Positions 49,501 to 54,630 of a stretch of DNA of 64,000 nt are shown here, piece by piece (the stretch's first letter is position 1; each line of letters begins with the position of its first letter). The notes below the pieces were generated by a model, which did no database searches, was not told the DNA's origin, and was given only the letters and a program-made list of their open reading frames with translations. Made by a program: the position numbers and the translations under genes. Source of the DNA: Symsagittifera roscoffensis. Its lineage: Eukaryota > Xenacoelomorpha > Acoela > Convolutidae. The stretch covers positions 67,735,374 through 67,799,373 of the forward strand of contig NC_087065.1 of NCBI RefSeq assembly GCF_963678635.1, read 5' to 3'.

Positions 49501-52500
49501 GATGTTCAATTTCCTTTCTTCTTTTTCTCAGCCCCTTTCCCAACCGCATTTTTTTATCACATTTTAAGATTTTTCAATTGTCATGAAACTAGTATGCATA
49601 TGTGTCTTAATTAGTCAGCTAGAAACGCCTATTTCTACTTTAGTTAAATCATTGGTTAAAATTCAAGTTGATTTTCACAACTGATAAGAAAAATTGTACA
49701 CCATCTTCTAAATTTGACGAAAATTTTCGAAAATATTTTTTTTGATTAACCGATAGGGTTAATTTATTCAAATCGGATATTTCAAAATTTTCAATTGATT
49801 CGGTGTATTTTAAATGGAATGGGGAATTTTGGAATGTGCTTGTGTAGTCTGAGAGAGAGCGAGAGAAAAAAGAGATACTGTATCAGGAACAAGACTTCTC
49901 GTATCAGGGCAAAACCCTGAATGATCCGTATGCCCAAAAACTGGTCTCGAATTATTTTTAAGTCATGAAATATCGACAAACTATGCATTTTAGGCTACGA
50001 ATTTAACTACAAGCGTTAGATTTGAGTCATTTGAGGAATGAACGAGAAAAATTAACTTGCCTCAGTTCAATTTGGAATGATTTTGTGGGGAGGAATAATA
50101 TTTGATTTGCGTTACATTATCAGTATCAAAGTCTAAAACTAGCAGTTTAGTAAGACTCGTTTCATAGCAAACACATAGTCAGGTATTTAAAATTATGAAT
50201 GGGACCCATCAGCGAACACGAAGATCAAGATATTGATTCCCCGAGATAAAAGTTCTTTTATAAATTGGCCTGAATAAAAAGCAAACCGTCCGAGCCTATA
50301 TATTCCTCGCTTTCTTCGAAACAACTAATTCAAATTTTTCAATTAGTATCGACGCACCAAAGCGTAGTATGATGGTTAACGATCAATAGCAAAATAAACC
50401 GCATTGCGCTGTGTTTTGGGTAAAATTCAAAAATTCCAAAATTTAGCTTTTCTATGGGAGTGCAGAGATAATCTTGTGCGTCTATTAGCATGCAATAAAA
50501 GCTTTAAATAATTTCTTGAGAGGAAAAATAAAATGCATCCTTTTGCATGGTCATACTAATTGACACACAAGCTGATGCATAGGTTTCTCGTTTTTGTCAC
50601 AATTTGATTTGAGGGCACTTTAAAAATTATCCTAATTTTTTCAGGCATCATATATTTTGAAAAAACACATTTAAATTATTGCGAATTCATGCGCTGATTG
50701 TAAACAAGAACAATGAAAGCCAGTTTGTTGTGCAAGTGAGAAATAGTTTGCCGCTTAGCCGTTGTATTGAAATACAAAAAAAATCACAAAATATGTAGCA
50801 TTCAGGAAAAAATTAAAAAACACGAAAACATTTTATTAATTTTTTTTCGATCTGGCCAATTTTTTTAAACTTCAGGACAACAATAGCAAAATGAAGGTTT
50901 TTAATTACTTAATACAAACGGCAAGAATAATTAATTTAGAGATCAACCTCTCCTCAGTTATTCTGAAAAAAGGAAAGCAGTAAAAAACAGATCAATTTTT
51001 TCTCGAAGCAAAATTTTTTGAATTTTTTTAATTCCAAAGTAATGCTGAAAAGGTTGTGTTATGATATAACACTTGATATTATACACTTGTTTGACATAGT
51101 CAAAATCACGGTAGGAAAAAAACACAATCTACGCCATAAATCGCTCCCACCTCGTGAAGTGGTCAGAAAAAAAACACACAATTACTGCAATTGATAAAAA
51201 AAAACTGATCCACAATTGGCTACTTGGGCCACTTTTTGCAAAAAAAAATGCGCTAGACAAGCAATGTAAAGTCATTTTTGTGCTGTAACAGACAAAAAAT
51301 TTCAAAAAACGTGTCAATTTCTTAAAACTTCCTAGGTAATTTGAGCCCGCATCCCGCATCCAAGTTCACGCTTAAGTAATCGATCAGGAAGGATTACAAA
51401 GTTGATTTTTTGACAATAGAAATTGATAATTACCAAAATTGGGCGTTGAAAAAATGTTTAATCGATTATAATTGTGACCTTTCCAAAAGATTATACTGTT
51501 TATAATTAATTATAATATAATTGACTACAGTTTATACGGAAAAGCTTTTTAAAGCAATTGTAATCGATACTAATTGATTATAATCGGTTAGAATTGATAA
51601 AAATCTCTCATTTTACAAAAAGTTTGTCACACCAAAAAAAAATTATATCCTATTGGTTATTAATTTTCTGTTAAAATTGTCTGAAAACAAAGTTTTACCG
51701 CGAAACAAAAAATTCATAGAGAACTTTTCAAATTAGTTGAAAGTTTCAGCGGTATGTAAAAATTAACTCATTAAAAATTAAAAATTAACTAAATAAATCA
51801 TAAAACTAAAACAGTGTGCTCATATTTTGCGGTCAGAAAACTATAAATGAGCATCACGAAACAAATCTAATCCAGAAAGTAAAGAAAAAAAACATTATAA
51901 AGTTGAATTGATATAAAATCTGCTGGAAAGATTTTCACGTTTTTCACATAAACCAATGCCTATGAAAAAATTTTAAAAAACAAGCAATTCATTTGCAGGG
52001 TCGAAAACAAATTGGGTAAACAAAAAGGATTATGATCGATTATAACCAATTAAAATCAAATATGATTAGTGTTTTGTGCAGAATAAAAAAAACAGATTTT
52101 GGGATAAAGAATAATCCATCATAATCAATTATAATTGAACCGAAAAACAGATAGCTAATTATTGATTATAATTGATTAAAGTGTATTATAATTGACTTTG
52201 ATTTGTTTTGAAAGAGAGAGATTATGGTCCATTATTAATTGATGGTAATAGATTTTTCTCAATTCTTGTGAGGCTGGTACTAAAATCAAAATATATAGTT
52301 GATTATAAACGCTTGAATCTGTATGCGGGATTACACAAAATCCATTCACTGAGTTTGATAATTGTACCGCACAAATATTTTTTTGATATCACTGGTTTTT
52401 GTTCTACACGTTGATTAAATAAGCATTTACACCAAAACGACCACCTTCAATCAAAGATACATTTTTTTGAAAAAAGCTCTATAAAATCTGTTTCGGTTGC

Positions 52501-53234
52501 AATGGTAGAGACTACAAGAAGAATCTACTATAGAGATAGAAAGTGAGCTATCCGGCTTATTTCCAATTTCCAAACCCTTCGTGAAACTGCAATTTAAAAG
52601 AAATTAAAACTAGTTCAACCTGAATTAAAGAAATTGTGTAAGAATAGGTTCAATTGTTCGCGCTTACTCGTTTTGTTGCATTTTAGAAAAAGAGCTTTTT
52701 GCAATCTAAATTCGGAAAATTCAGAGGGTGGAAATTGGAAAAGAGCCAGCTATCCTAATTCTTACGTGGAATCTCGGTCGATTCTTTGAGGAACATCAAT
52801 CATTATAGCTCAAAATTCATTTTCACATTCACTTCGACGTAAAAAGGTTTTTGTCAAAAATTTAAGTGTGCTGGGAATTGGAGCAATAAGTTAAGATGAG
52901 TTTGGGGACCTACAATTTTGAGACGGGTAAGAGCTAGAATGAAAATTATTCCTTAACTTATATCTTTTAACAGCTCCTTTTTCCTTCTAATAATAATTTA
53001 GGAGGTACCCTCCCCCCTCCGCTCACGAAAATAAAGTTGGAACTCACTTGCTCTGTGTGACCCACTTGTGGCCATTTTGGACCAGATGCTCTTTATATTT
53101 GTGGACATGCGGCGGGACATTCTCCTCCTGTTGCCCCCACCTCCCTCCCCTTCCTCGTCCCCTCCCCCCACTGTCACTGCACCTCTCCTCCGGGGTCGTC
53201 CTGCGGGCACCGTGTCTTCCGGGTCAACATCCAT
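13453..53234 (-). CDS. KCNIP: KChIP-type neuronal calcium sensor (8 exons, 273 aa)
   Basis: The CDS joins 53234-53048, 27035-26911, 26567-26498, 26169-26099, 17661-17554, 17243-17145, 14048-13983 and 13548-13453 (822 nt including the stop). KChIPs bind the cytoplasmic N-terminus of Kv4 potassium channels and regulate their trafficking and gating in response to Ca2+. The conserved core is clear: EALAKDSLFSKDEIKLIYRRFKQ, the ECPNG EF1 with its CP change, FFPIGG, QYAHFVYNTF, EKLSWVFSLYDIDRDGVLS and ITKDEFI. Exon lengths 125, 70, 71 and 108 and the phases agree with vertebrate KCNIP genes as I remember them. EF3 (177-188) keeps D-x-D-x-D-G but has Asp rather than Glu at position 12. EF2 starts with Arg, and EF4 has lost the first Asp and gained a residue. 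The N-terminus is Gly/Glu/Arg-rich and the C-terminal exon is diverged. Alternative first exons outside the window are possible. Confidence 0.93.
13983..14048 (-). CDS. KChIP exon 7 (degenerate EF-hand 4)
   Basis: 66 nt, phase 0, acceptor with a long pyrimidine tract ending TTTCAG and donor GTATGT. It encodes KMSTHPENREITKDEFILYC plus SQ. The KM...ITKDEF frame marks it as EF4, but the loop has lost its first Asp and the Gly and is one residue longer than usual. Confidence 0.9.
14380..15080. repeat. Three diverged tandem copies of a ~230-bp unit in KChIP intron 6
   Basis: The block GTTGCAATTTAGAGCTTGC followed by a TTTCCTG(C/T).TTCTGATTG-like segment occurs near 14475, 14710 and 14935. The intervening part (AAACCCCATGG..., TTTTGTTGC(T/C)GTC, then ATTTCTATTG) is shared near 14615 and 14850. 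Noncoding. Confidence 0.65.
15208..15280 (+). other. tRNA-like sequence with pol III A and B boxes
   Basis: TAGTTTAGCGGG at 15215-15226 fits the A-box consensus TRGYNNARNNGG. GGTTCTAATCT at 15258-15268 is two bases off the B box, and the spacing (43 nt) is right for a tRNA. A D-stem (GTTT/AAAC) can form, but acceptor and anticodon stems do not pair well. It is more likely a decayed tRNA or SINE head than a functional tRNA gene. Confidence 0.3.
16008..16100. repeat. Inverted repeat in KChIP intron 6
   Basis: CCTCACACATTTTGCCCC near 16011-16028 is matched by the reverse-complement arm GGGGCGAAATGTGTGTGAGG near 16079-16098, separated by about 50 nt. A related GGCGAAA.GTG motif follows twice. 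Possibly the remains of a small foldback element. Confidence 0.6.
17145..17243 (-). CDS. KChIP exon 6
   Basis: 99 nt, phase 0 at both ends, acceptor TTTGTTTAG and donor GTACAT. It begins with the last loop residue of EF3 (Asp188) and continues LRLILESMYFMVGKDIEAEE, the helix and linker before EF4. Confidence 0.9.
17554..17661 (-). CDS. KChIP exon 5 (EF-hand 3)
   Basis: 108 nt, phase 0 at both ends, acceptor TTCTTTCCAG and donor GTAAGT. It encodes SFLRTLSFMTKGSANEKLSW and then VFSLYDIDRDGVLSHH, with an intact D-x-D-x-D-G calcium loop. Confidence 0.95.
18358..18720 (+). repeat. Dispersed repeat family copy (GGCGGATCTAGG family)
   Basis: It starts GGGCGGATCTAGGATTTT and later carries CCCTTTAGGTAGTCAGGGGGTTGAATCC-type sequence and a GC-rich run. 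Related blocks occur at 19185-19330 (plus), 53360-53560 (minus), 55400-55700 and 57770-58070 (minus). No coding capacity; class unresolved. Confidence 0.6.
19185..19330 (+). repeat. Second copy of the same dispersed repeat family
   Basis: GCGGACCAGATGAAATTAAT near 19194 is the reverse complement of sequence near 55665 and 58035. The CCCTTTAGGCAGACTGGGG/ATTGAATC block matches 18640-18665. Truncated copy in KChIP intron 4. Confidence 0.6.
19720..19790. repeat. AT-rich inverted repeats upstream of the Gypsy insertion
   Basis: GTTTTCAATTATTCAAAAAAA near 19723 pairs with TTTTTTGAATTTAATAATTG and AAAAC near 19765, a long imperfect hairpin. A second perfect 9-bp hairpin (GTTTTAGTA/TACTAAAAC) lies near 19407-19432. 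Noncoding. Confidence 0.5.
19886..20091 (+). repeat. 5' LTR of the intron-4 Gypsy element
   Basis: 206 bp, TGTCATAG...TTTCACA. Differs from the 3' LTR at two positions. Its last base is the A of the gag ATG. Confidence 0.95.
20091..21218 (+). CDS. Gag (capsid and nucleocapsid) of the intron-4 Gypsy element
   Basis: A 375-residue intact frame starting at ATG 20091. The N-terminal part (to about residue 210) has the helical capsid-type composition with the FRKERNESYETFQLLARKQ region typical of Gypsy Gag. A Gly/Arg-rich linker (about 225-270) precedes two zinc knuckles at about 275-315. The first is an extended CX2CX8HX4C variant (CYNCDQPNFTPEHLTTC) and the second a standard CX2CX4HX4C (CNFCRKTGHYERTC). 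The last 40 nt overlap pol, which is in the -1 frame. This is the only uninterrupted main ORF of the element. Confidence 0.9.
   Translation: MAQPTGQNGGKNPLGITSFWPSTFAEPPMLWEFWFNRFQWGMVAKHSINPKNFYYASTLTAEQVTDLPEEVDGKNRLASEQTLISNLYLCLGEKGQDELHKRKPHLDLSTTRYSRVLDTIETEFRKERNESYETFQLLARKQQIGESLEQFHSVLSGLAARCNFGALETRILRDVFIVNMNNREAQNELCRSTKTPEEVYRIALSYERGYKYAKSYGSVTGGGTSGTAGGAGAFQIKTEPVGAIRGGYRNNRQRGRGSFRGRAEMRGGGSRRCYNCDQPNFTPEHLTTCPAKNATCNFCRKTGHYERTCRGKRNNRGRPAVGLIQNQENMENSEVGDAEDTYSQHENSVGWVNTPVKKQRYSMWSWLSNLGEKQK
20092..20109 (+). promoter_or_regulatory. Primer-binding site, overlapping gag codons 1-7
   Basis: TGGCGCAGCCAACAGGCC begins directly after the LTR and starts with TGG, as expected for pairing with a tRNA CCA end. 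It also encodes the first residues of Gag. The primer tRNA species was not identified. Confidence 0.7.
21176..25588 (+). pseudogene. Pol of the intron-4 Gypsy element (PR-RT-RH-IN), frameshifted
   Basis: Pol follows gag in the -1 frame; the frame opens at 21176 after a TAG at 21173, so gag-pol fusion must use a shift within 21176-21218. The protease active site DSGS is at 21278-21289 and the RT catalytic FIDDIL at 22226-22243. RNase H (CDASHNGLGA, ATG-less) is in another frame at about 22570-22974, and integrase returns to the first frame from about 22901. Frame changes near 22571 and 22900-22925 are consistent with single-base indels. The integrase zinc region (LHYYHHG ... CHEC) is near 23870-23985, and the first two catalytic Asp lie in QLDFWGP and RVDQGTN. 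An in-frame TGA at 24353-24355 sits two codons before the catalytic Glu (VERT). The frame then stays open to 25588 with an unusually long hydrophilic tail ending in Arg/Lys-rich sequence. Confidence 0.9.
25589..25820 (+). promoter_or_regulatory. 3' internal noncoding segment and polypurine tract
   Basis: Short noncoding stretch between pol and the 3' LTR. The purine-only run AAGGAGGGAAA (25810-25820) touches the LTR and is the expected plus-strand primer. A second purine-rich block (AAAAGGAGGAGAAAAGAAAG) directly follows the pol stop. Confidence 0.75.
25821..26026 (+). repeat. 3' LTR of the intron-4 Gypsy element
   Basis: 206 bp, TGTCATAG...TTTCACA, followed by GTGT, the same four bases that precede the 5' LTR. 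Confidence 0.95.
26099..26169 (-). CDS. KChIP exon 4 (EF-hand 2)
   Basis: 71 nt between the acceptor GTGTTGTAG and the donor GTGAGC. It encodes DTSQYAHFVYNTFRRNSSG and DVSFA. The loop position normally held by Asp is Arg141, so Ca2+ binding at EF2 is doubtful. The right end of the intron-4 Gypsy element lies only 72 bp from this exon. Confidence 0.93.
26498..26567 (-). CDS. KChIP exon 3 (EF-hand 1)
   Basis: 70 nt between the acceptor TTGTTTCAG and the donor GTAAATG. It encodes ECPNGILTEEIFRTVFQQFF and PIG. The Cys-Pro in the EF1 loop is the hallmark of non-binding EF1 in neuronal calcium sensors. Confidence 0.93.
26911..27035 (-). CDS. KChIP exon 2
   Basis: 125 nt from the acceptor TTTTGTGCAG to a phase-0 end at CAG, which is followed by GCACTG: a GC rather than GT donor. 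It encodes ELEFQGVREKPQNIEALAK and then the KChIP/NCS signature SKDEIKLIYRRFKQ. No in-frame GT donor gives the conserved junction with the next exon. Confidence 0.9.
27267..27677 (+). repeat. 5' LTR of the giant element
   Basis: 411 bp. Differs from the 3' LTR at four sites (near 27315, 27384, 27433 and 27557), about 99 percent identity. Confidence 0.95.
27680..27697 (+). promoter_or_regulatory. Primer-binding site of the giant element
   Basis: TGGTGCGACCATAAGTCT starts two bases after the LTR and begins TGG. The first ten bases match a tRNA 3' end of the form GGTCGCACCA. The tRNA species was not assigned. Confidence 0.65.
27698..28891 (+). other. Leader of the giant element: small ORF, hairpins and repeated motifs
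   Basis: A 60-codon ORF (27765-27947, ATG start, Arg/Leu-rich) is the only open frame of note; it has no recognisable domain and may not be translated. Near 28290-28376 the motif GATCATCAAGGC.TATCCTTGG occurs twice; each copy can fold on CAAGG/CCTTG. Between 28430 and 28810 AGACCCAGG recurs three times, each near TCCAACC(C/T)T-like sequence. Such leader structures could serve packaging or translation control, but that is speculation. Confidence 0.5.
28892..29353 (+). CDS. ORF1 of the giant element, small basic protein
   Basis: 153 codons from ATG. Lys/Arg-rich, with a strongly basic middle (TKRQTIKRKIINKQRQITRK) and an acidic/Ser stretch (YFSDSETTSNSSKRGKGR) before a Tyr/His-rich end. No transmembrane segment and no recognised domain. 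ORF2 starts at 29334 in another frame, overlapping its last 20 nt. The final third of ORF1 is included in the internal tandem duplication and reappears at 30904-31062 fused to the end of ORF2. Possibly a regulatory or nucleic-acid-binding protein judging only by charge. Confidence 0.55.
   Translation: MSFKILGNKQTIVLHNSEIDNKKDDLVITPHTKTVGYIRTKRQTIKRKIINKQRQITRKRFSKNRNAFSESEVNSLDELYKLKESIDKNCPIHDQLYFSDSETTSNSSKRGKGRIKQQYKHKPVHLYNWNQPIRHIDSYILTVIKRKNEPHSK
29194..30902 (+). repeat. Internal tandem duplication of the giant element, copy A
   Basis: 1,709-bp unit directly followed by a second copy (30903-32611). About a dozen base differences were seen, i.e. roughly 99 percent identity. The unit starts within ORF1 (AGAAACAACTTC) and ends in the Gln/Asn/Pro-rich part of ORF2. 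Confidence 0.92.
29334..30598 (+). pseudogene. ORF2 / Gag N-terminal region, copy A (interrupted)
   Basis: The frame starts at ATG 29334 (MSHTQSDESPDDEAVF). It meets an in-frame TGA at 29472-29474 and stays open to about 29740. An AT-dinucleotide run (ATATATATAG...) then coincides with a frame change, after which a second frame is open to 30598. The product is Gln/Asn/Thr-rich. Both the TGA and the frame change are shared with copy B, so they predate the duplication. The function is presumed Gag-related from position; no domain is recognised. Confidence 0.6.
30903..32611 (+). repeat. Internal tandem duplication of the giant element, copy B
   Basis: Second copy of the 1,709-bp unit. Copy B continues directly into the rest of gag, while copy A runs at its right end into the ORF1 tail, so copy B is the one in the ancestral order with the downstream Gag. 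Confidence 0.92.
31043..32307 (+). pseudogene. ORF2 / Gag N-terminal region, copy B (interrupted)
   Basis: Same structure as copy A: ATG 31043, TGA 31181-31183, frame change in the AT run near 31450, then open to TAA at 32305-32307. The frame beyond continues after another shift into the capsid region. Confidence 0.6.
32308..33678 (+). pseudogene. Gag capsid and zinc-knuckle region
   Basis: Open in one frame from about 32310 to a TAG at 33039-33041 (after DGAAQK), past it to about 33250, then shifted by one base to 33678. It begins with a Gln/Pro/Asn-rich linker, followed by a capsid-like block (FTGTDPEYSVENYLNAVTAN, then IKSDWNRFTQEFSRMF and RRLPNETIKQLAVRI) that resembles retrotransposon Gag capsid domains. 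It ends in one CX2CX4HX4C zinc knuckle (CNYCRRYGHSISEC) near 33585-33630. The long open stretches show it was recently coding. Confidence 0.82.
33699..34300 (+). pseudogene. Asn/Arg/Ser/Tyr-rich low-complexity Gag tail
   Basis: The frame at 33699-34169 is made almost wholly of Asn, Arg, Ser and Tyr (repeated NRNYSN-type units) with TAA at 34167 and TGA near 34194. The composition suggests an RNA-binding tail following the zinc knuckle. The internal repetitiveness is also visible at DNA level (AATAGAA.TTATTCAAA units). Confidence 0.6.
34302..34964 (+). pseudogene. Aspartic protease region
   Basis: 220-codon frame with the retropepsin-type active site LIDSGAESN; DSGA is encoded at 34761-34772. 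It is preceded by an acidic linker and VPFLLESP. The frame is lost at 34964 by a shift; recognisable but frame-broken sequence continues to about 35230. Confidence 0.8.
35270..35812 (+). pseudogene. Linker between protease and RT
   Basis: 180-codon frame (MSDFEFKPIHKFFKITIASI...) leading to a frame change near 35785 just before the RT. A short internal triplication of CATATCAAGTA lies at about 35378-35420. It corresponds to the region between protease and RT; no independent domain is seen. Confidence 0.6.
35785..37296 (+). pseudogene. Reverse transcriptase and RNase H
   Basis: Single frame with in-frame stops TAA 35902-35904, TGA 36049-36051 and TGA 36196-36198, then open to 37296. RT landmarks: INPGIILAKGESLKIVLEAR, FATADMNSAYNQMPL, FYGISIGPAAFSAFM and the catalytic YLDD at 36307-36318. 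RNase H: CDASNFGIGAALLQ near 36760, TLMRECTAVIY and FTDHKSI near 36960, ending LALPDTLSR. Typical Gypsy order. Confidence 0.92.
37405..39189 (+). pseudogene. Integrase
   Basis: Open from 37405 to TAA 38407-38409, then the same frame to 39189. A zinc-binding module (HTQNTKGH ... CNDC) near 37835-37965 precedes the core, with catalytic Asp in ISFDTKGP, Asp in VTDNGTEF and Glu in GLVEGMNR; 35 residues separate the last two (D,D35E). After the stop come the region TTLGMSPYEKVFNQKPRKP and an SH3-like tail (KIGTFVLIPNF, LRKGPYQIIAK, TYKLTD), then a Lys-rich end. Confidence 0.92.
39190..39927 (+). other. Spacer between integrase and the env-side ORFs
   Basis: C/A-rich noncoding sequence with no open frame of note. 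It would be the natural place for a splice acceptor or promoter feeding env expression, but none could be assigned. Confidence 0.4.
39928..40080 (+). CDS. Small hydrophobic ORF of the giant element (50 aa)
   Basis: ATG 39928 to TAA 40078-40080. After a short basic start the product is almost entirely Phe/Leu/Ile with few polar residues, enough for one or two membrane helices. T-rich codons make hydrophobic residues likely by chance, so coding status is uncertain. Its position is between integrase and ORF3/env. Confidence 0.3.
   Translation: MLFSRSVNIFKNTILNLLMNFFILFKLLFIFLFDTFEAFIIILITFCNIF
40252..41407 (+). pseudogene. ORF3: membrane-anchored Ser/Thr/Pro-rich protein
   Basis: ATG 40252 (MCKCVKKAIITF) opens a short N-terminus, then a hydrophobic segment of about 17 residues (signal anchor). 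A TAG at 40354 and a TGA at 40693 interrupt an otherwise continuous frame of Ser/Thr/Pro/Gln-rich sequence. A run of C (about 40881-40890) marks a frame change, after which the frame at 40865-41407 continues with SLPETLSLPSTPSLSQISPT and a more structured end. Such composition suggests a heavily O-glycosylated or disordered ectodomain. Not recognised; might be an env subunit or an independent accessory protein. Confidence 0.5.
41446..43836 (+). pseudogene. Envelope-like glycoprotein (frame broken in the middle)
   Basis: Two long parts in the same frame, 41446-42480 and 42688-43836, with the short stretch between (about 42430-42535) carried in another frame, so two compensating indels are likely. 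It has a hydrophobic signal-like segment (NISIIFFLIFF), then a Cys-bearing ectodomain opening THYDCEEN. The second part has a CELERTQI region, paired cysteines (DKCCYKR), TAVPCG, and a heptad-like Gln/Ile/Leu stretch. A C-terminal hydrophobic region (about 43505-43630) is followed by a cytoplasmic tail of about 70 residues. Position after integrase and topology fit a retroviral-type Env. The arrangement reminds me of class III (herpes gB/chuvirus-like) glycoproteins captured by some invertebrate retroelements; that is tentative. No ATG is seen at the present start. Confidence 0.7.
44021..45832 (+). pseudogene. ORF4: large accessory ORF downstream of env (unrecognised)
   Basis: One frame of about 600 codons from ATG 44021 to TAA 45830-45832, interrupted by TAA 44687, TGA 44837-44839 and TGA 45605-45607. 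The first third is Ser/Thr/Pro-rich and disordered-looking. The rest (from about 44918) looks like a folded domain rich in aromatic residues (TPRQFTYVGYKKLLKTF, FNSKYTSPFFLNFTYC-like patterns, YDPVTQMYIFCP). No transmembrane helix. I do not recognise a family. Complex retroviruses place accessory genes here, but Gypsy elements rarely do. Confidence 0.6.
45836..45919 (+). other. Canonical spliceosomal-type intron near the 3' end of the giant element
   Basis: CAG is followed by GTAAGT at 45836. A perfect TACTAAC branch site lies at 45880-45886, and a TATTTCTAG acceptor ends at 45919; 84 nt in all. It lies four bases after the ORF4 stop codon, on the element's own strand. Confidence 0.6.
45920..47110 (+). 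other. 3' noncoding region of the giant element
   Basis: No coding frame supported. A tRNA-like head is visible on the minus strand near 46745-46640: TAGCGCGGTGGGTTAGG resembles a pol III A box, and AGTATGATTTC is a weak B box. A second TACTAACC motif occurs near 46171. ATG 46982 opens a 30-codon frame only. Confidence 0.35.
47111..47401 (+). CDS. Possible ORF5 at the 3' end of the giant element
   Basis: A frame of 96 sense codons (no ATG at the left end) with composition unlike the rest of the element: higher GC and balanced bases. It reads ANHLGNGLISLGITVVVKRR and later WNFFIQAEPDKN. The opposite strand (47379-47119) is also open for 86 codons, so the coding strand is undecided. In-frame TGA codons lie just upstream, near 47033 and 47081. 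Unrecognised. Confidence 0.3.
   Translation, partial: DPSYKASLPHTIFTPFPDEVAHKTSSLHNTEKPVIANHLGNGLISLGITVVVKRRRNNFLFIIPASWNFFIQAEPDKNTMFTKYQRSSSILQIAEI
47432..47842 (+). repeat. 3' LTR of the giant element
   Basis: 411 bp, ends CTCA, followed by AAAT, the same four bases that precede the 5' LTR. The sequence just upstream (CGGATGGG) is only a weak polypurine tract. Confidence 0.95.
47847..51400. other. KChIP intron 1 remainder, no gene seen
   Basis: AT-rich intronic sequence. Short open frames (for example 48835-49053 and 49109-49306) have no splice context, composition or motif that supports coding. Confidence 0.4.
51400..52320. repeat. Cluster of AATTATAATCAATT-type motifs
   Basis: Many copies, in both orientations, of motifs such as TTGATTATAATCG, AATTATAATTGA and ATAATCAATTATAATTG. 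This is the kind of short reiterated motif found in subterminal regions of MITEs, but terminal inverted repeats were not found. Confidence 0.45.
53048..53234 (-). CDS. KChIP exon 1 (variable N-terminus)
   Basis: The first in-frame ATG is at 53234-53232. The exon has 62 codons plus one base, then a strong donor GTGAGT at 53047. It encodes a low-complexity Gly/Glu run followed by an Arg/Ser/Met-rich stretch (NRRRMSRRMSTNIKSIWSKM). Phase 1 joins exactly to exon 2 through an Asn codon. KChIP first exons vary widely between paralogues and isoforms, so similarity is not expected here. The link to exon 2 rests on phase, donor strength and open frame. Confidence 0.75.
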
Positions 53235-53359
53235 GTTGTAGCTTGTAAAGCCTTGTCGACTTTTGTATAGGAAATGTCTTCGGTGTCTTGTCAACTTCTG
53301 AAGTTTTCCTCTCTCTATTAAAGGTGGTCACTATTTATCAATGATCACGACTGAAATAA

Positions 53360-53560
53360 TCAGTAGCAAACGCCCCCCCCCCCCCCCTCCCACCCCCTCT
53401 CAGGGATTCGACCCCCTGCCGACCCAAAGGATGTACTATTTAAAGATATCCACTTTTGGATGACTGACCTTAAAAATTAAAGGCGCCTTCGGCGCCAATA
53501 TATACTAATTTTGAGGGGGTAGCGCGCGCCAAAATTCCTAGATCCGCGCCTGCAAATAGT
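53360..53560 (-). repeat. Dispersed repeat family copy just upstream of KChIP exon 1
   Basis: The reverse complement starts GGCGCGGATCTAGGAATTTT and carries GGGGGTCGAATCCCTGAGAG and a long G-run, like the copies at 18358 and 19185. It lies about 130 bp upstream of the KChIP start codon, i.e. in the promoter/5' UTR region. GGCGCC...GGCGCC palindromes are present near 53484. Confidence 0.6.
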
Positions 53561-54630
53561 TATAATTTGTTATTAACCAGTTCTGACAGGATCACTTGAA
53601 ATGATAAACAATTTAGGTCAAAAGAAACCAAAAAAATACTATATCAAATTAGAAATGAATATGGACCTGAATTTTAGAAACAAATTGGATTTGGAGAGGC
53701 AACACACTAGTAGTTGTAAGCTAAATTAAGAACAAAATAACACTTTAATCAGTTTATTAACAACCCTTTATCTTGCATAAATTTCTGTCTTTTTCCACAA
53801 TTTGGTAAAGCGGAAGCGATAAGGAAGCTGTATTTCTGTAATTCTATATTGAGTCTAATTTTGCAAGAGGAAACTGCGGTCTTGTTTGTCGCTGGTAAGT
53901 TTAGTTGGTAAGGTGAAACTCGACGCTGATTGAGAAAGAGTTATAATTGGGTTAGAAACAGAACGGAAATATACGGATGGTTAGTTTATGAAAAAAAACT
54001 CAACCCACAGTTTTTTTGTAGCTTTTCCGTTGCGAATGCAAATGCAAAGTGGACTTAGGGGGGTGGGGGGAGGTCAATTAACTCTGTCAGTTTGGAAATG
54101 AATGGAATACTCGTCACGGGTGATTTGAGAATGTTGAAATTACAGAAAAACTCGGGGTTAATTAAAGTTGATAAATGAAAATGTCCGACGTATGGCTTTC
54201 TTTTTGTTTCGCAGCCGGGGGGCTTTGGGGACGTGTGTGTTGGGGTAGCTAGGCGTCCCGGGCGGGTGCATAGAAGAAGGTAATTACTGATGGGTAAACT
54301 TCATGAATGGACGAACTGCACATATGCGAAAACTATAAGAATCTCCGTCTCAATTTACAAAAAGGAAATTCGAAATTGCAACAACATACGACATAAACAC
54401 TATATATTTTCTGCTCTTTTTCCTTAAGTGTTCGCCGTGTTGACGGATTTTAAAAGAACTCTGGAAATAATTGGTTTATACGAAAAAGCGACTTGGTATT
54501 AATGGACTGAAATTTCTGCTCAAAACTCAAATTTCATTAGGTTTAATGGAATGAATACAATGTTGATACTTGAAATATGCTATGACCTAAAACGTCAAAT
54601 TAGGCGAAGATGGAGTGCAATAATGATAAA
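53561..54630. other. KChIP upstream region, locally GC-rich
   Basis: A G-rich patch (54055-54075) and a CpG-containing patch (54205-54275) stand out from the AT-rich surroundings and might be promoter sequence. No core promoter motif was assigned. A possible plus-strand exon at 54217-54284 is described as a finding. Confidence 0.35.

Noticed and set aside
50160..50400. Possible small nuclear or nucleolar RNA with TATA-like upstream sequence
   Set aside because: TGATGG and CTGA-like boxes are too short and no terminal stem was found; chance in AT-rich DNA.
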